A DNA stretch of 64,000 bases from a virus, in IMG/VR virus record IMGVR_UViG_3300023170_000009, positions 98,418 through 162,417 of that record; one strand, written 5' to 3'. The notes beneath the pieces are model-generated. The model ran no database searches and was not told where the DNA came from. It saw only the letters and a program-made list of their open reading frames with translations. Position numbers and translations under genes: made by a program. Shown piece by piece: positions 24,759 to 31,839 of the stretch. The number at the start of each line of letters is the position of its first letter. Position 1 is the stretch's first letter.

Positions 24759-26150
24759 TTATATCTCCTCTCCCAACGATTTACCTACGCCGTTTTTAAC
24801 AATCTCTAAAGTCATTGAATGTTTTGTAACATCAAACTTATGATGTATGGCTGTGATTAAATAAGGACCTGACAATATAGGATCAAAAGCATTATCAGGA
24901 TCCACATCAAACTCCTCTTCTTTTGCTTTGGGTGTTGGGAATAACAAATTAATAACCCTTCCAACTTCTATATCTGTTCTTCCAGGAACATCCATTCTAA
25001 ATTTAAATTGATTAAACGAATTTGAATAAGATGTTCTAAAAGAAACGTTTCCTATATAATCTTCTTGTAAACTATAGTCGTCAAATAAATGAGAATTTAA
25101 TGAAACAAAAGAAACATTAGAGTAAGGTGTTCTATCAACATAAGCGGGAATAGCTATACCTGCATCTGTTCTAATCATCTTTTTCATTTGCTCTCTAAAA
25201 TCAAAATTACTTTCAAATTGTTCTCTTGTTGTAAAATTGTAAGCCCTAACACCATTCGCATAAAATCCAGAATCCTGTCCTTCCAATATGTCCATTGTTT
25301 TAGGAATCGTAATATCTTCAATTTTTGTGAATTCTGGAGGAAGGCTAACAGAATTGTAAACATAACTTCCTTGTCGTCTTACGAGATTAATACCCACGGG
25401 CTCATATACATATTCATCAAATAGCCCTTGTTTTAATTGCATAGCAATCAACCATTCTAAAGTACAAAAATAAAAAAACTTATTCGACTCAAAAAATTGA
25501 AAGTCTGTAGAATTTAGTGTTGCTCCTTTAGCATATTTAGAAATAAAGTTTATATTTCTAAAGGGAGTCCAAAAATTTGAAACATATCTAACATTAGAAA
25601 TATGATCTGTATCACCAATAACAAGTCCCGTGGTGCCTACTTCTCTAGGCTCAAAAACGTTATCAGATACTTCTGTATTTTCTATTAATCTTGGAGTTTG
25701 TAAATACTCTGTATATATTTTGTCTACGATGTCAGAAGTTACACCTTTAAATGATTTAGAAATTGGAGAACATTGATCTACCAATCCCTCTCTAGACATA
25801 AAACAAAGTCTATAGTCTTGTTGTCTATCAGTAGCTAATACCCTATCTTCAATCGCATATAATTGAAAAGTTTTTTGTATTATTTGTGTTGGATTGTCTT
25901 CAAACGTGGGTGTTCTAAGTTTTAATGTAAGCAACTCGTTACCTAATATTGGAAACTCAGTTATAACATTCAAACCGTCAGATATGATAACATTACCAAA
26001 CATAACAGGAGAAAATACATCTTCAAATAGATTTATTTCTGCAGTGAAGTTTTTTAGATTTAAACTATCGCCAGAAATCAAATTAGTTAGAAATATTTCT
26101 TCTAATCTATAATCACCGGCCTTTAGTATTCTTTCTTCATCTATTGACAT
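24759..26150 (-). CDS. 27: baseplate hub subunit, T4 gp27-like
   Basis: 463 residues. The start LEEIFLTNLISGDSLNLKNF and the following FEDVFSPVMFGNVIISDG are typical of the first tube-like domain of gp27 in marine myoviruses. SFKGVTSDIVDKIYTEYL and the Trp/Phe-rich block NFISKYAKGATLNSTDFQFF and FFYFCTLEWL are the hub's central part. The end (SGPYLITAIHHKFDVTKHSM) is the second tube domain found in hub proteins of contractile tails. gp27 forms the trimeric torus that links the gp5 spike to the tail tube. It lies between gp53 and gp5. Confidence 0.85.
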   Translation of the reverse strand: MSIDEERILKAGDYRLEEIFLTNLISGDSLNLKNFTAEINLFEDVFSPVMFGNVIISDGLNVITEFPILGNELLTLKLRTPTFEDNPTQIIQKTFQLYAIEDRVLATDRQQDYRLCFMSREGLVDQCSPISKSFKGVTSDIVDKIYTEYLQTPRLIENTEVSDNVFEPREVGTTGLVIGDTDHISNVRYVSNFWTPFRNINFISKYAKGATLNSTDFQFFESNKFFYFCTLEWLIAMQLKQGLFDEYVYEPVGINLVRRQGSYVYNSVSLPPEFTKIEDITIPKTMDILEGQDSGFYANGVRAYNFTTREQFESNFDFREQMKKMIRTDAGIAIPAYVDRTPYSNVSFVSLNSHLFDDYSLQEDYIGNVSFRTSYSNSFNQFKFRMDVPGRTDIEVGRVINLLFPTPKAKEEEFDVDPDNAFDPILSGPYLITAIHHKFDVTKHSMTLEIVKNGVGKSLGEEI

Positions 26151-26156
26151 AATATT

Positions 26157-26666
26157 TTACTTTTGAATTAATGACTTATATTGTGATACAAATTCTCTTA
26201 GATAATCTTTCTTTAATAAAAATATTTGTCTCTTTTTGTCATTTAGTTCTTCTTCATATTGATAGTTTGTTACATCTAAAATTTCACCGGTTGCATATTG
26301 TCCTGGATCGTAATCAACAATAATTTCTTCTTCACCTCGAAGTTTGTAATGGTGTACATCTGTTGCGTTTCCTGTACCGTATTTGCTCTCACAAAATTCA
26401 AACAAATCATTGCTATGTATGGGCCATTCTTCTGTGACATTTACAATATCATTATACAATAATATTACCCAGTGATATTTACTAGAGCCGTAATAATTGT
26501 GTGCAATATGCTCAGGCTTCTCTCCGTCTTGTACAAAATAAGCAAAGGAAAAGGCTCTATTCTTTTTGCCTAAAGGAAAGACTCCCACTCTTCTGTGTAT
26601 ATCTGTTACATAAAAATTTTCATCACCAAATGGATAAACAATTTTTGGAACGGATTTAAAATACAT
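26157..26666 (-). CDS. 53: baseplate wedge subunit, T4 gp53 homologue
   Basis: 169 residues. FSFAYFVQDGEKPEHIAHNY and YGSSKYHWVILLYNDIVNVT form the LysM-like region of gp53, followed by EWPIHSNDLFEFCESKYG. The C-terminal lysine-rich helix (LNDKKRQIFLLKKDYLREF) is also usual. gp53 completes the wedge and bridges neighbouring wedges around the hub. GGAGG precedes the ATG, which lies right at the end of gp48. Confidence 0.9.
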   Translation of the reverse strand: MYFKSVPKIVYPFGDENFYVTDIHRRVGVFPLGKKNRAFSFAYFVQDGEKPEHIAHNYYGSSKYHWVILLYNDIVNVTEEWPIHSNDLFEFCESKYGTGNATDVHHYKLRGEEEIIVDYDPGQYATGEILDVTNYQYEEELNDKKRQIFLLKKDYLREFVSQYKSLIQK

Positions 26667-27778
26667 TATAATCCTCCTTGTTTGATTCTATCTGCGGTTA
26701 GTGTTTCTAGTTCTGTGAAGGATAAATTCATTTGAATATCATTAGGAGCACCTTGTGTTCCTTGTATTGTATTAAATGTTCCGTCAGGTGAACCATATGT
26801 TACTTGCATATCTGTTAAAACACATGAGGATATTTTAGAAACATATTGGTTTTCCTCATTCATATAACGATATTCAATGTTAAACTCAGAAGGATAAATT
26901 AAAAAGAACCCATTACTTCCTTTGTCTGGGTGCATGTGGTATTTAAACAATTTAATAATATTCATAACATTATTAAACTCTGAAGGATTCTTTGGCATAA
27001 ATCTATATTCAAACCCAAATTTTCTAAATCCCATAGACTTAAATAATTGTTCTTTGTATGGGTTAGATACTTTCTTTGAGGTTGCCTCTATTGCAGCACC
27101 GATATTTTCTTGCCCCAAACCTAGTTCTTTAGGAACATTAGCTGCCGCACCAATAACACCCCTAGCTAAGTATTCTGCTCCACCTAGAATATCAGATAAA
27201 CTAGCTCTACCACTTGCTAATAAACCCACTGCTGCACCTAAACTTTCTTCGTTCCAGTTTGCCGTATATTTTGCTGAAGGTGCAGATTGAACATGTAATT
27301 GTATAACCGATAAAAGACGTAAAGTTGTGCTTGTGTTTACAAGTGATCCTGTTACAGCACCCGCTGCAAAAGCTGTGCCTGCAGCTAATAAAGGAACAGC
27401 CAAGGCGGAAGCATTGTCGCCTGTTAATTTACTTCCTGCTGCAACAGTTGCACCTAATGCAGCTACGGCTGCTGCCCCACCTAAAACGGTGTCTGCTTGT
27501 TCTGATTTTGCTCTGTTTTCTGCAGAGTATTGATCCTCTAAATCTGACTGTGCAGCTCTCCAATCTGCTGCTGTTCCGGCACCATTGGCATCAAATGCTG
27601 CGGATCCGGCTGCTGACGTAGATCTAGCATTAATATAAAATATAACACTATGCGGTTGTCTTGTAGTGTTAAGTTCACTAGGATAGCTGTAGACATCTAA
27701 ACTTGTAGAAGGTTCAAAGACTTGATTGTCAGAGTTTATTACTAACTCCTCTGAATTGTCGTTGAAGATAATTGCCAT
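26666..27778 (-). CDS. 48: baseplate tail-tube cap, T4 gp48-like
   Basis: 370 residues. The C-terminal domain shows the tube-cap pattern: FGFEYRFMPKNPSEFNNVMN, IIKLFKYHMHPDKGSNGFFL, IYPSEFNIEYRYMNEENQYV and ISSCVLTDMQVTYGSPDG, ending with LSFTELETLTADRIKQGG. These fit gp48/gp54, which cap the hub and start the tail tube. The middle is an Ala/Gly-rich stretch of about 80 residues (VLGGAAAVAALGATVAAGSK) that is membrane-like or disordered. It is the first gene of the leftward tail block and lies behind a minus-strand TATAAATA at 27809-27816. gp54 cannot be fully excluded; the name gp48 rests on pattern and place next to gp53. Confidence 0.75.
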   Translation of the reverse strand: MAIIFNDNSEELVINSDNQVFEPSTSLDVYSYPSELNTTRQPHSVIFYINARSTSAAGSAAFDANGAGTAADWRAAQSDLEDQYSAENRAKSEQADTVLGGAAAVAALGATVAAGSKLTGDNASALAVPLLAAGTAFAAGAVTGSLVNTSTTLRLLSVIQLHVQSAPSAKYTANWNEESLGAAVGLLASGRASLSDILGGAEYLARGVIGAAANVPKELGLGQENIGAAIEATSKKVSNPYKEQLFKSMGFRKFGFEYRFMPKNPSEFNNVMNIIKLFKYHMHPDKGSNGFFLIYPSEFNIEYRYMNEENQYVSKISSCVLTDMQVTYGSPDGTFNTIQGTQGAPNDIQMNLSFTELETLTADRIKQGGL

Positions 27779-27785
27779 ATAAATA
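27778..27785 (+). promoter_or_regulatory. late promoter TATAAATA for the rightward structural block
   Basis: Exact TATAAATA on the plus strand, 45 bases before the ATG at 27830. It overlaps the first base of the gp48 start codon on the other strand. AAGGA stands before the 27830 ATG, so this message has an ordinary leader. Confidence 0.6.
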
Positions 27786-27808
27786 GTCCCAGTTATTAGC
27801 GTTTAACT

Positions 27809-27816
27809 TATTTATA
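27809..27816 (-). promoter_or_regulatory. late promoter TATAAATA for the gp48-gp53-gp27-gp5 operon
   Basis: Exact TATAAATA on the minus strand, about 30 bases before the gp48 ATG at 27778. With the element at 27778-27785 it makes a compact pair of late promoters firing across each other at the divergence point of the two structural blocks. Confidence 0.65.
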
Positions 27817-27829
27817 AGGATTATTTGAC

Positions 27830-29434
27830 ATGAAAAGAATTGACCGTGAAATAATTATTCGGTCTATAGACTACGATGGATATGACTATGATCAGCTATG
27901 CTCTTTAGTAGATAGATGGAAATATATCCTAGTTTCAAAAGGATTACAGCGAGGAGATAAGATTGCAATCTCCATTGTGCTTGTCAATCCGAATCAAATT
28001 GCACTTACAGTAGCAGCCGGAGAACTAGGTCTGCAATTATTTATTATTGATTACCCAATCGCCTACGAAACATTAAGCAAAACAAAACTAGGTTTATTTG
28101 GGCCGGTTGATCTGTCTATAGAGTGTGATCACCTAGCTAGCAAACCACTACATAAAATAATGATAGCCAATTATTCTAAACAGGTTATTCCAGAAAGCAC
28201 AATAGAGAATAGTTTTAATACTTGTCACGAATTTTGGGGACAGGAAGATGATCCATTTCTAATTGCATCTACAAGTGGCACAACAAAAGAATCTACACCC
28301 ATAGTTTTCACACAAAAACAAATATATGATCTGTCTAAAAGAAATATAAAAATATTTAAATTTTTTAAAGACACACGAGTAGGGCATACAAAAAATATGC
28401 ACCACGCTAGTAGCATAATAACAGATCTTATTCCATCTCTAATGGCATCAGATTTTCATAGATCTTGTTTGTTCTCTATGCTAGATGACGAATCTCTAGA
28501 GAGAGATGTTGTTCCCATTATTAGAAAATATAAACTTGAAAGAATATTAATGTATAATACATATACTCTTCAACAATTCTTACAAGCATTGGGTAAAGGT
28601 AACGACTGGACTATTTTGGTAAACATGAGCGGATTTACGGTACCTGAAAACTTTATTAAGATATGTAAAGAGTATAATGTAGAGTTCCTATCTCATTATG
28701 GATCAATAGACACAGCAATTCCTTTGCTTGTAAACCATGTAACAGAAGATACAAAACACATTCCAAACAGTCTAGGCATTTTACCAGATGATTTTAATAA
28801 AGTAACAAAAGTAGAAGAAGGGTATCTTATAAAATCACCGGTGTGGGAAGATGAGAGATTAATGCAGGATAAACTAGAGGAAAAGAATGGAGTTTGGATA
28901 CACCATGGTAGATTACAAGAAGACGTATTATTAAATAAAGTATCTGCACAATTAGGCTCTGTAGACTTTACCATTGTTGTTGATAATGATAAACGCTATT
29001 TGGCATTGTGGGATGATGTAGATTGTCCTGAGTATTTAACACTATTATTTGATCAAATAAAGAAACTTCATAAACCAATGTTTATGCCTGAAACAAAAGT
29101 TAATATGGATCAACTAAGAGGGTTTTTTCAGTCCTGTAAAATAGACAATAGAGAGATATTTAATATATGTATTAAGCACAATCCACTAGTGCCTGGAAAA
29201 ATATCAAAAGAAATACAAGAGTACATGCACGAGTTATTAAATAAAGGTTATAGGAATTATGATATAGATAGATATCATAAACTTCATGATGACTATAGCA
29301 AAATTTTTATTATATCACATAATAAGGATGTTTTAATAGACTTTATAGAAAATGAAAAAGATTTTTATAATGTTTATTTTCAATTGAAAAAAGAAAATTA
29401 CAACCCTAAGGTTCTATATAATCATGCCCTATAG
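27830..29434 (+). CDS. ANL-superfamily adenylate-forming enzyme (AMP-binding domain)
   Basis: 534 residues. The AMP-binding core is recognisable: LIASTSGTTKESTPIVFTQK is the phosphate loop (motif A3), LSHYGSIDTAIP corresponds to motif A5 (YGxTE), and WIHHGRLQEDVLLNK is motif A8 (GRxDDxIK). N-terminal helices (LVDRWKYILVSKGLQRGDKI) match the usual ANL start with KGL..GDKI. The A3 loop is off-consensus (Lys for Gly after GTT), and the Asp of the TGD motif is missing before HGR, so activity may be altered. Family members activate carboxylic acids as acyl-AMP. No acyl-carrier domain is fused. It is oddly placed inside the virion gene block, just upstream of gp4, with AAGGA before the ATG. Confidence 0.75.
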   Translation: MKRIDREIIIRSIDYDGYDYDQLCSLVDRWKYILVSKGLQRGDKIAISIVLVNPNQIALTVAAGELGLQLFIIDYPIAYETLSKTKLGLFGPVDLSIECDHLASKPLHKIMIANYSKQVIPESTIENSFNTCHEFWGQEDDPFLIASTSGTTKESTPIVFTQKQIYDLSKRNIKIFKFFKDTRVGHTKNMHHASSIITDLIPSLMASDFHRSCLFSMLDDESLERDVVPIIRKYKLERILMYNTYTLQQFLQALGKGNDWTILVNMSGFTVPENFIKICKEYNVEFLSHYGSIDTAIPLLVNHVTEDTKHIPNSLGILPDDFNKVTKVEEGYLIKSPVWEDERLMQDKLEEKNGVWIHHGRLQEDVLLNKVSAQLGSVDFTIVVDNDKRYLALWDDVDCPEYLTLLFDQIKKLHKPMFMPETKVNMDQLRGFFQSCKIDNREIFNICIKHNPLVPGKISKEIQEYMHELLNKGYRNYDIDRYHKLHDDYSKIFIISHNKDVLIDFIENEKDFYNVYFQLKKENYNPKVLYNHAL

Positions 29435-29864
29435 TAAAAGAGTATATACAGGATTATTTAGACCTAAAAACCCTTCCAAATATAAAGGGGATTGTACTAA
29501 TATAATATATCGATCTAGTTATGAATTAAAGTTTATGAATTGGTGTGATCTTAATAATGAAATATTAGAGTGGGGATCTGAGGAAATATCCATACCATAT
29601 AGATCACCTTTAGACAAAAAAATTCATAGATATTTCCCAGACTTTTATATAAAAATAGGTGATAAGAGATATCTTGTTGAAATAAAACCCTATAGGTTTA
29701 CCCAAGAGCCCATTGTTCCTAAAAGAAAAACACAAAGATTTATTAATGAAGTTATGCAGTGGGGTGTAAATACAGCCAAATGGAAATGTGCAGAAGAATT
29801 TTGTTTAGACAGAGGCTGGGAATTTATGCTTATTACTGAAAAAGAACTCGGGCTTTCATTATAA
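29424..29864 (+). CDS. 4: head completion nuclease, T4 gp4 homologue
   Basis: 146 residues, the T4 gp4 length. It has the TnsA-like PD-(D/E)XK layout: SSYELKFMNWCD (Glu), then IPYRSPLDKKIHRYFPDFYI (Asp of the PDF motif), then YLVEIKPYRF (ExK). The family trims or finishes packaged DNA ends and prepares heads for tail joining. It overlaps the end of the ANL gene by 11 bases, so the two are translated together. Confidence 0.88.
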   Translation: MPYSKRVYTGLFRPKNPSKYKGDCTNIIYRSSYELKFMNWCDLNNEILEWGSEEISIPYRSPLDKKIHRYFPDFYIKIGDKRYLVEIKPYRFTQEPIVPKRKTQRFINEVMQWGVNTAKWKCAEEFCLDRGWEFMLITEKELGLSL

Positions 29865-29867
29865 ATA
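29860..29867 (+). promoter_or_regulatory. late promoter TATAAATA before 29873
   Basis: TATAAATA, then CTCGT, then ATG at 29873. It overlaps the gp4 stop. The spacing again predicts transcription starting at the AUG. Confidence 0.7.
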
Positions 29868-29872
29868 CTCGT

Positions 29873-30427
29873 ATGGCGAAACCATTCGAGAACATACGAA
29901 CGTCTGCAGGAGAGCAAGAACGTTCCTTTAATTGGTATATGTCAGCCGTAAGAAGGCTGGCAGGAAATATCACAAACGCCTCATCAACGATGAAAAGTGA
30001 TATTGGTGAGTTAAAGGGATCTCTATCTGTAGGAAGTCTTTACATGTTTTTATATGATCCTAAAACAAAACAGGATCTTCCTTATTATGATCAGTTTCCA
30101 TTATGTATACCTTTTGAAAATGCTCAAGGTGGTTGGTATGGATTAAACTTACACTACCTTCCTCCAATGTTAAGAGCTCAACTATTTGGAAAACTTTTAG
30201 ACTTTCAATCTGAGGATAAGCTAGATTTGTCCTGGAATATGTTACAAAATGTCAGCAGGTTTCCGGGCGTGAAACCGACTGTAAAAAGGTATCTAGTTTC
30301 TCAAGTGAAATCTAGGTTTCTTAAAGTTAATCCTGAGCACTGGAAGGCATCTATATTTTTGCCAGTACAAAATTTCCAAGGTGCATCAGCAAACAAAGTC
30401 TGGAGAGACAGTAGGGAAATGCTATAA
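29873..30427 (+). CDS. conserved T4-like neck or DNA-end protein (gp2-like candidate)
   Basis: 184 residues. The core SVGSLYMFLYDPKTKQDLPY, then YDQFPLCIPFENAQGGWYGL and NLHYLPPMLRAQLFGKLLD, is a pattern strongly conserved in marine T4-like phages. It ends with a basic part (VKRYLVSQVKSRFLKVNPEH). In T4, gene 2 (DNA end protector) lies beside gene 4, and this gene directly follows gp4. The gp2 assignment is from position and memory of annotation practice, not from a motif, so it is tentative. The gene has its own leaderless-type late promoter. Confidence 0.5.
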   Translation: MAKPFENIRTSAGEQERSFNWYMSAVRRLAGNITNASSTMKSDIGELKGSLSVGSLYMFLYDPKTKQDLPYYDQFPLCIPFENAQGGWYGLNLHYLPPMLRAQLFGKLLDFQSEDKLDLSWNMLQNVSRFPGVKPTVKRYLVSQVKSRFLKVNPEHWKASIFLPVQNFQGASANKVWRDSREML

Positions 30428-30960
30428 TGGCAATGTTTAAATATCAAGATTTTTTAGCTAATGTAAGAGGGCAATTTCTTCCTCGAAGCGATAGGTTCGA
30501 AGTTATGGTTACGTTTCCTAGCGTATTAAACCTACCTGAGGAAGTTAAAAGACAAACAACACTATTCTGTGAAGAGGCTCAAATACCAGGACTTTCAGGA
30601 GTCAACGTTCCTTTAAGAATAGGTAACTGGACAGAATACAGAAATACTAACGTAGAATTTTTAGGTGCAGAAAGTGTTTTTACATTTGTCTGCGATCAAG
30701 GTTGGAAGATTAGAGAAGCCTTTGAAAGCTGGGTATATGCCACAGCAGATCCGGTTTCAAAGGAAACAGGCTGGCAGGAGTCAGTACAAGGATCATTTGA
30801 AGTTTTTTCATTAGACGTAAAGGATGAAGTTATTGCATCCTGGAGATTTTATGAGTCAGTACCAAAATTGGTTAACTTGGTTCCTGTATCATCGGGTAAC
30901 CCCTCAGTAATTAGGCTGTCAGTTTCAGTGGCATCTAATTATTGGGAAAGAACAAAATAG
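30427..30960 (+). CDS. tail-tube-fold protein (gp19/gp54-like)
   Basis: 177 residues. It shows the tube-fold pattern: SDRFEVMVTFPSVLNLPEE, then QTTLFCEEAQIPGLSG, then GNWTEYRNTNVEFLGAESVF and TFVCDQGWKIREAFESWVYA. The same order of a beta-hairpin, a Cys-containing strand with IPG, and a Trp helix is found in gp19-type tube proteins and tube initiators. It lies directly before gp26, the frameshift frame and the tape-measure candidate, which is the classic order tube-chaperone-tape measure. Whether it is a second tube protein, an initiator (gp54 role) or a terminator cannot be told. Confidence 0.6.
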   Translation: MAMFKYQDFLANVRGQFLPRSDRFEVMVTFPSVLNLPEEVKRQTTLFCEEAQIPGLSGVNVPLRIGNWTEYRNTNVEFLGAESVFTFVCDQGWKIREAFESWVYATADPVSKETGWQESVQGSFEVFSLDVKDEVIASWRFYESVPKLVNLVPVSSGNPSVIRLSVSVASNYWERTK

Positions 30961-30969
30961 GAGTAAATT

Positions 30970-31662
30970 ATGGCTTTACCGGTAATAGACACACCGACAT
31001 TTGAATTGGAAATTCCTTCTTCTAAGAAAACCCTTACATTTAGGCCTTTCTTAGTAAAAGAGGAAAAACTTCTAACGCTTGCAAGTGAGACAAACGAAAT
31101 GCCTGAGATGGTAAACGCTTGTCAACAAATTGTATCTAATTGTAGCTTTGGAAAATTAGATGCAAAAGAACTTGCAATGTATGACTTACAATGGCTGTTC
31201 TTACAGTTAAGAGCAAAGTCAGTTAGTGATAAACAAGCTTTCACATTAATTTGTGGACATTGTAAATCTAACTTGCCATGGGAAGTTGACTTAAATGATT
31301 TTAAAATTGTGGGCTTGGATGAAGCAACAAATAATAAAATTGAAATAAGTGAAACAATGGGTCTTGTATTAAAGCACCCCTCATCTACAATTATGGCTAA
31401 GGCAGATAGTTTGGACGATGCTGATCTTATTACAGAGTCAATTGATTACATATACAATGAAGAAGAAGTTTTTAGTCCAAAAGAACAAACAAAAGAAGAG
31501 TTGAAGGATTTTATTGAAAGTATGCCTATAACATCTATTTTACAAATTAAAGAGTTTTTTGAGAAAACACCTATTGTAGAAAATGTTATTGAGTTTACTT
31601 GCCCAAAGTGTGAGGGCAAAAATGTTGTTTCCGTTAATGGGTACGAACATTTTTTCGATTAA
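30970..31662 (+). CDS. 26: baseplate hub/assembly protein gp26-like, probable frameshift donor
   Basis: 230 residues. The start PTFELEIPSSKKTLTFRPFL and VKEEKLLTLA is the gp26 pattern of marine T4-like phages. Two Cys pairs, ICGHCKSN and FTCPKCEGKN, probably form a zinc ribbon. The last codons are CAT TTT TTC GAT TAA, so the heptamer T TTT TTC lies in frame six bases before the stop. A -1 slip there joins the frame that reads through to 31835. GGAG precedes the ATG. Confidence 0.85.
   Translation: MALPVIDTPTFELEIPSSKKTLTFRPFLVKEEKLLTLASETNEMPEMVNACQQIVSNCSFGKLDAKELAMYDLQWLFLQLRAKSVSDKQAFTLICGHCKSNLPWEVDLNDFKIVGLDEATNNKIEISETMGLVLKHPSSTIMAKADSLDDADLITESIDYIYNEEEVFSPKEQTKEELKDFIESMPITSILQIKEFFEKTPIVENVIEFTCPKCEGKNVVSVNGYEHFFD
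31650..31656 (+). promoter_or_regulatory. predicted -1 programmed ribosomal frameshift site (T TTT TTC)
   Basis: The heptamer fits X XXY YYZ in the gp26 frame (codons TTT and TTC). The new frame has no stop until 31833. A possible stem (TTCTC at 31667-31671 with GAGAA at 31683-31687) starts ten bases downstream. Confidence 0.65.
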
Positions 31663-31835
31663 CTCTTTCTCAGGATTCGTTAGAGAATTATTATAAAACG
31701 AATTTTTTATTGATGCAAGAACATCATTATAGTTTAACAGAGTTAGAAAATATGATGCCCTGGGAAAGAGAAGTTTATATTGCTATGTTAATAACTCATT
31801 TAAAAAAGAAGGCTGATAAAAAGCAACAAGGTTAA
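31656..31835 (+). CDS. -1 frame extension of gp26 (tail assembly chaperone T-type domain, gp51-like position)
   Basis: The frame is open from 31638, after a TAA at 31635, to the TAA at 31833, and gives 59 residues after the slip. It is alpha-helical, with the segment HHYSLTELENMMPWEREVYI that resembles the short second part of tail assembly chaperones. The only ATG in frame (31713) would leave 40 residues and has no ribosome site, which speaks against separate translation. The gene stands between gp26 and the tape-measure candidate, where T4 has gp51 and siphoviruses have the frameshifted T domain. Not seen as an ordinary gene because it lacks its own start. Confidence 0.6.
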   Translation, partial: RLTLSQDSLENYYKTNFLLMQEHHYSLTELENMMPWEREVYIAMLITHLKKKADKKQQG

Positions 31836-31839
31836 ATAA

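Noticed and set aside
31713-31835. Separate 40-residue gene from the ATG at 31713
   Set aside because: No Shine-Dalgarno sequence, and the open frame begins far upstream, exactly in the -1 phase of gp26 with a slippery site; frameshift explains it better.
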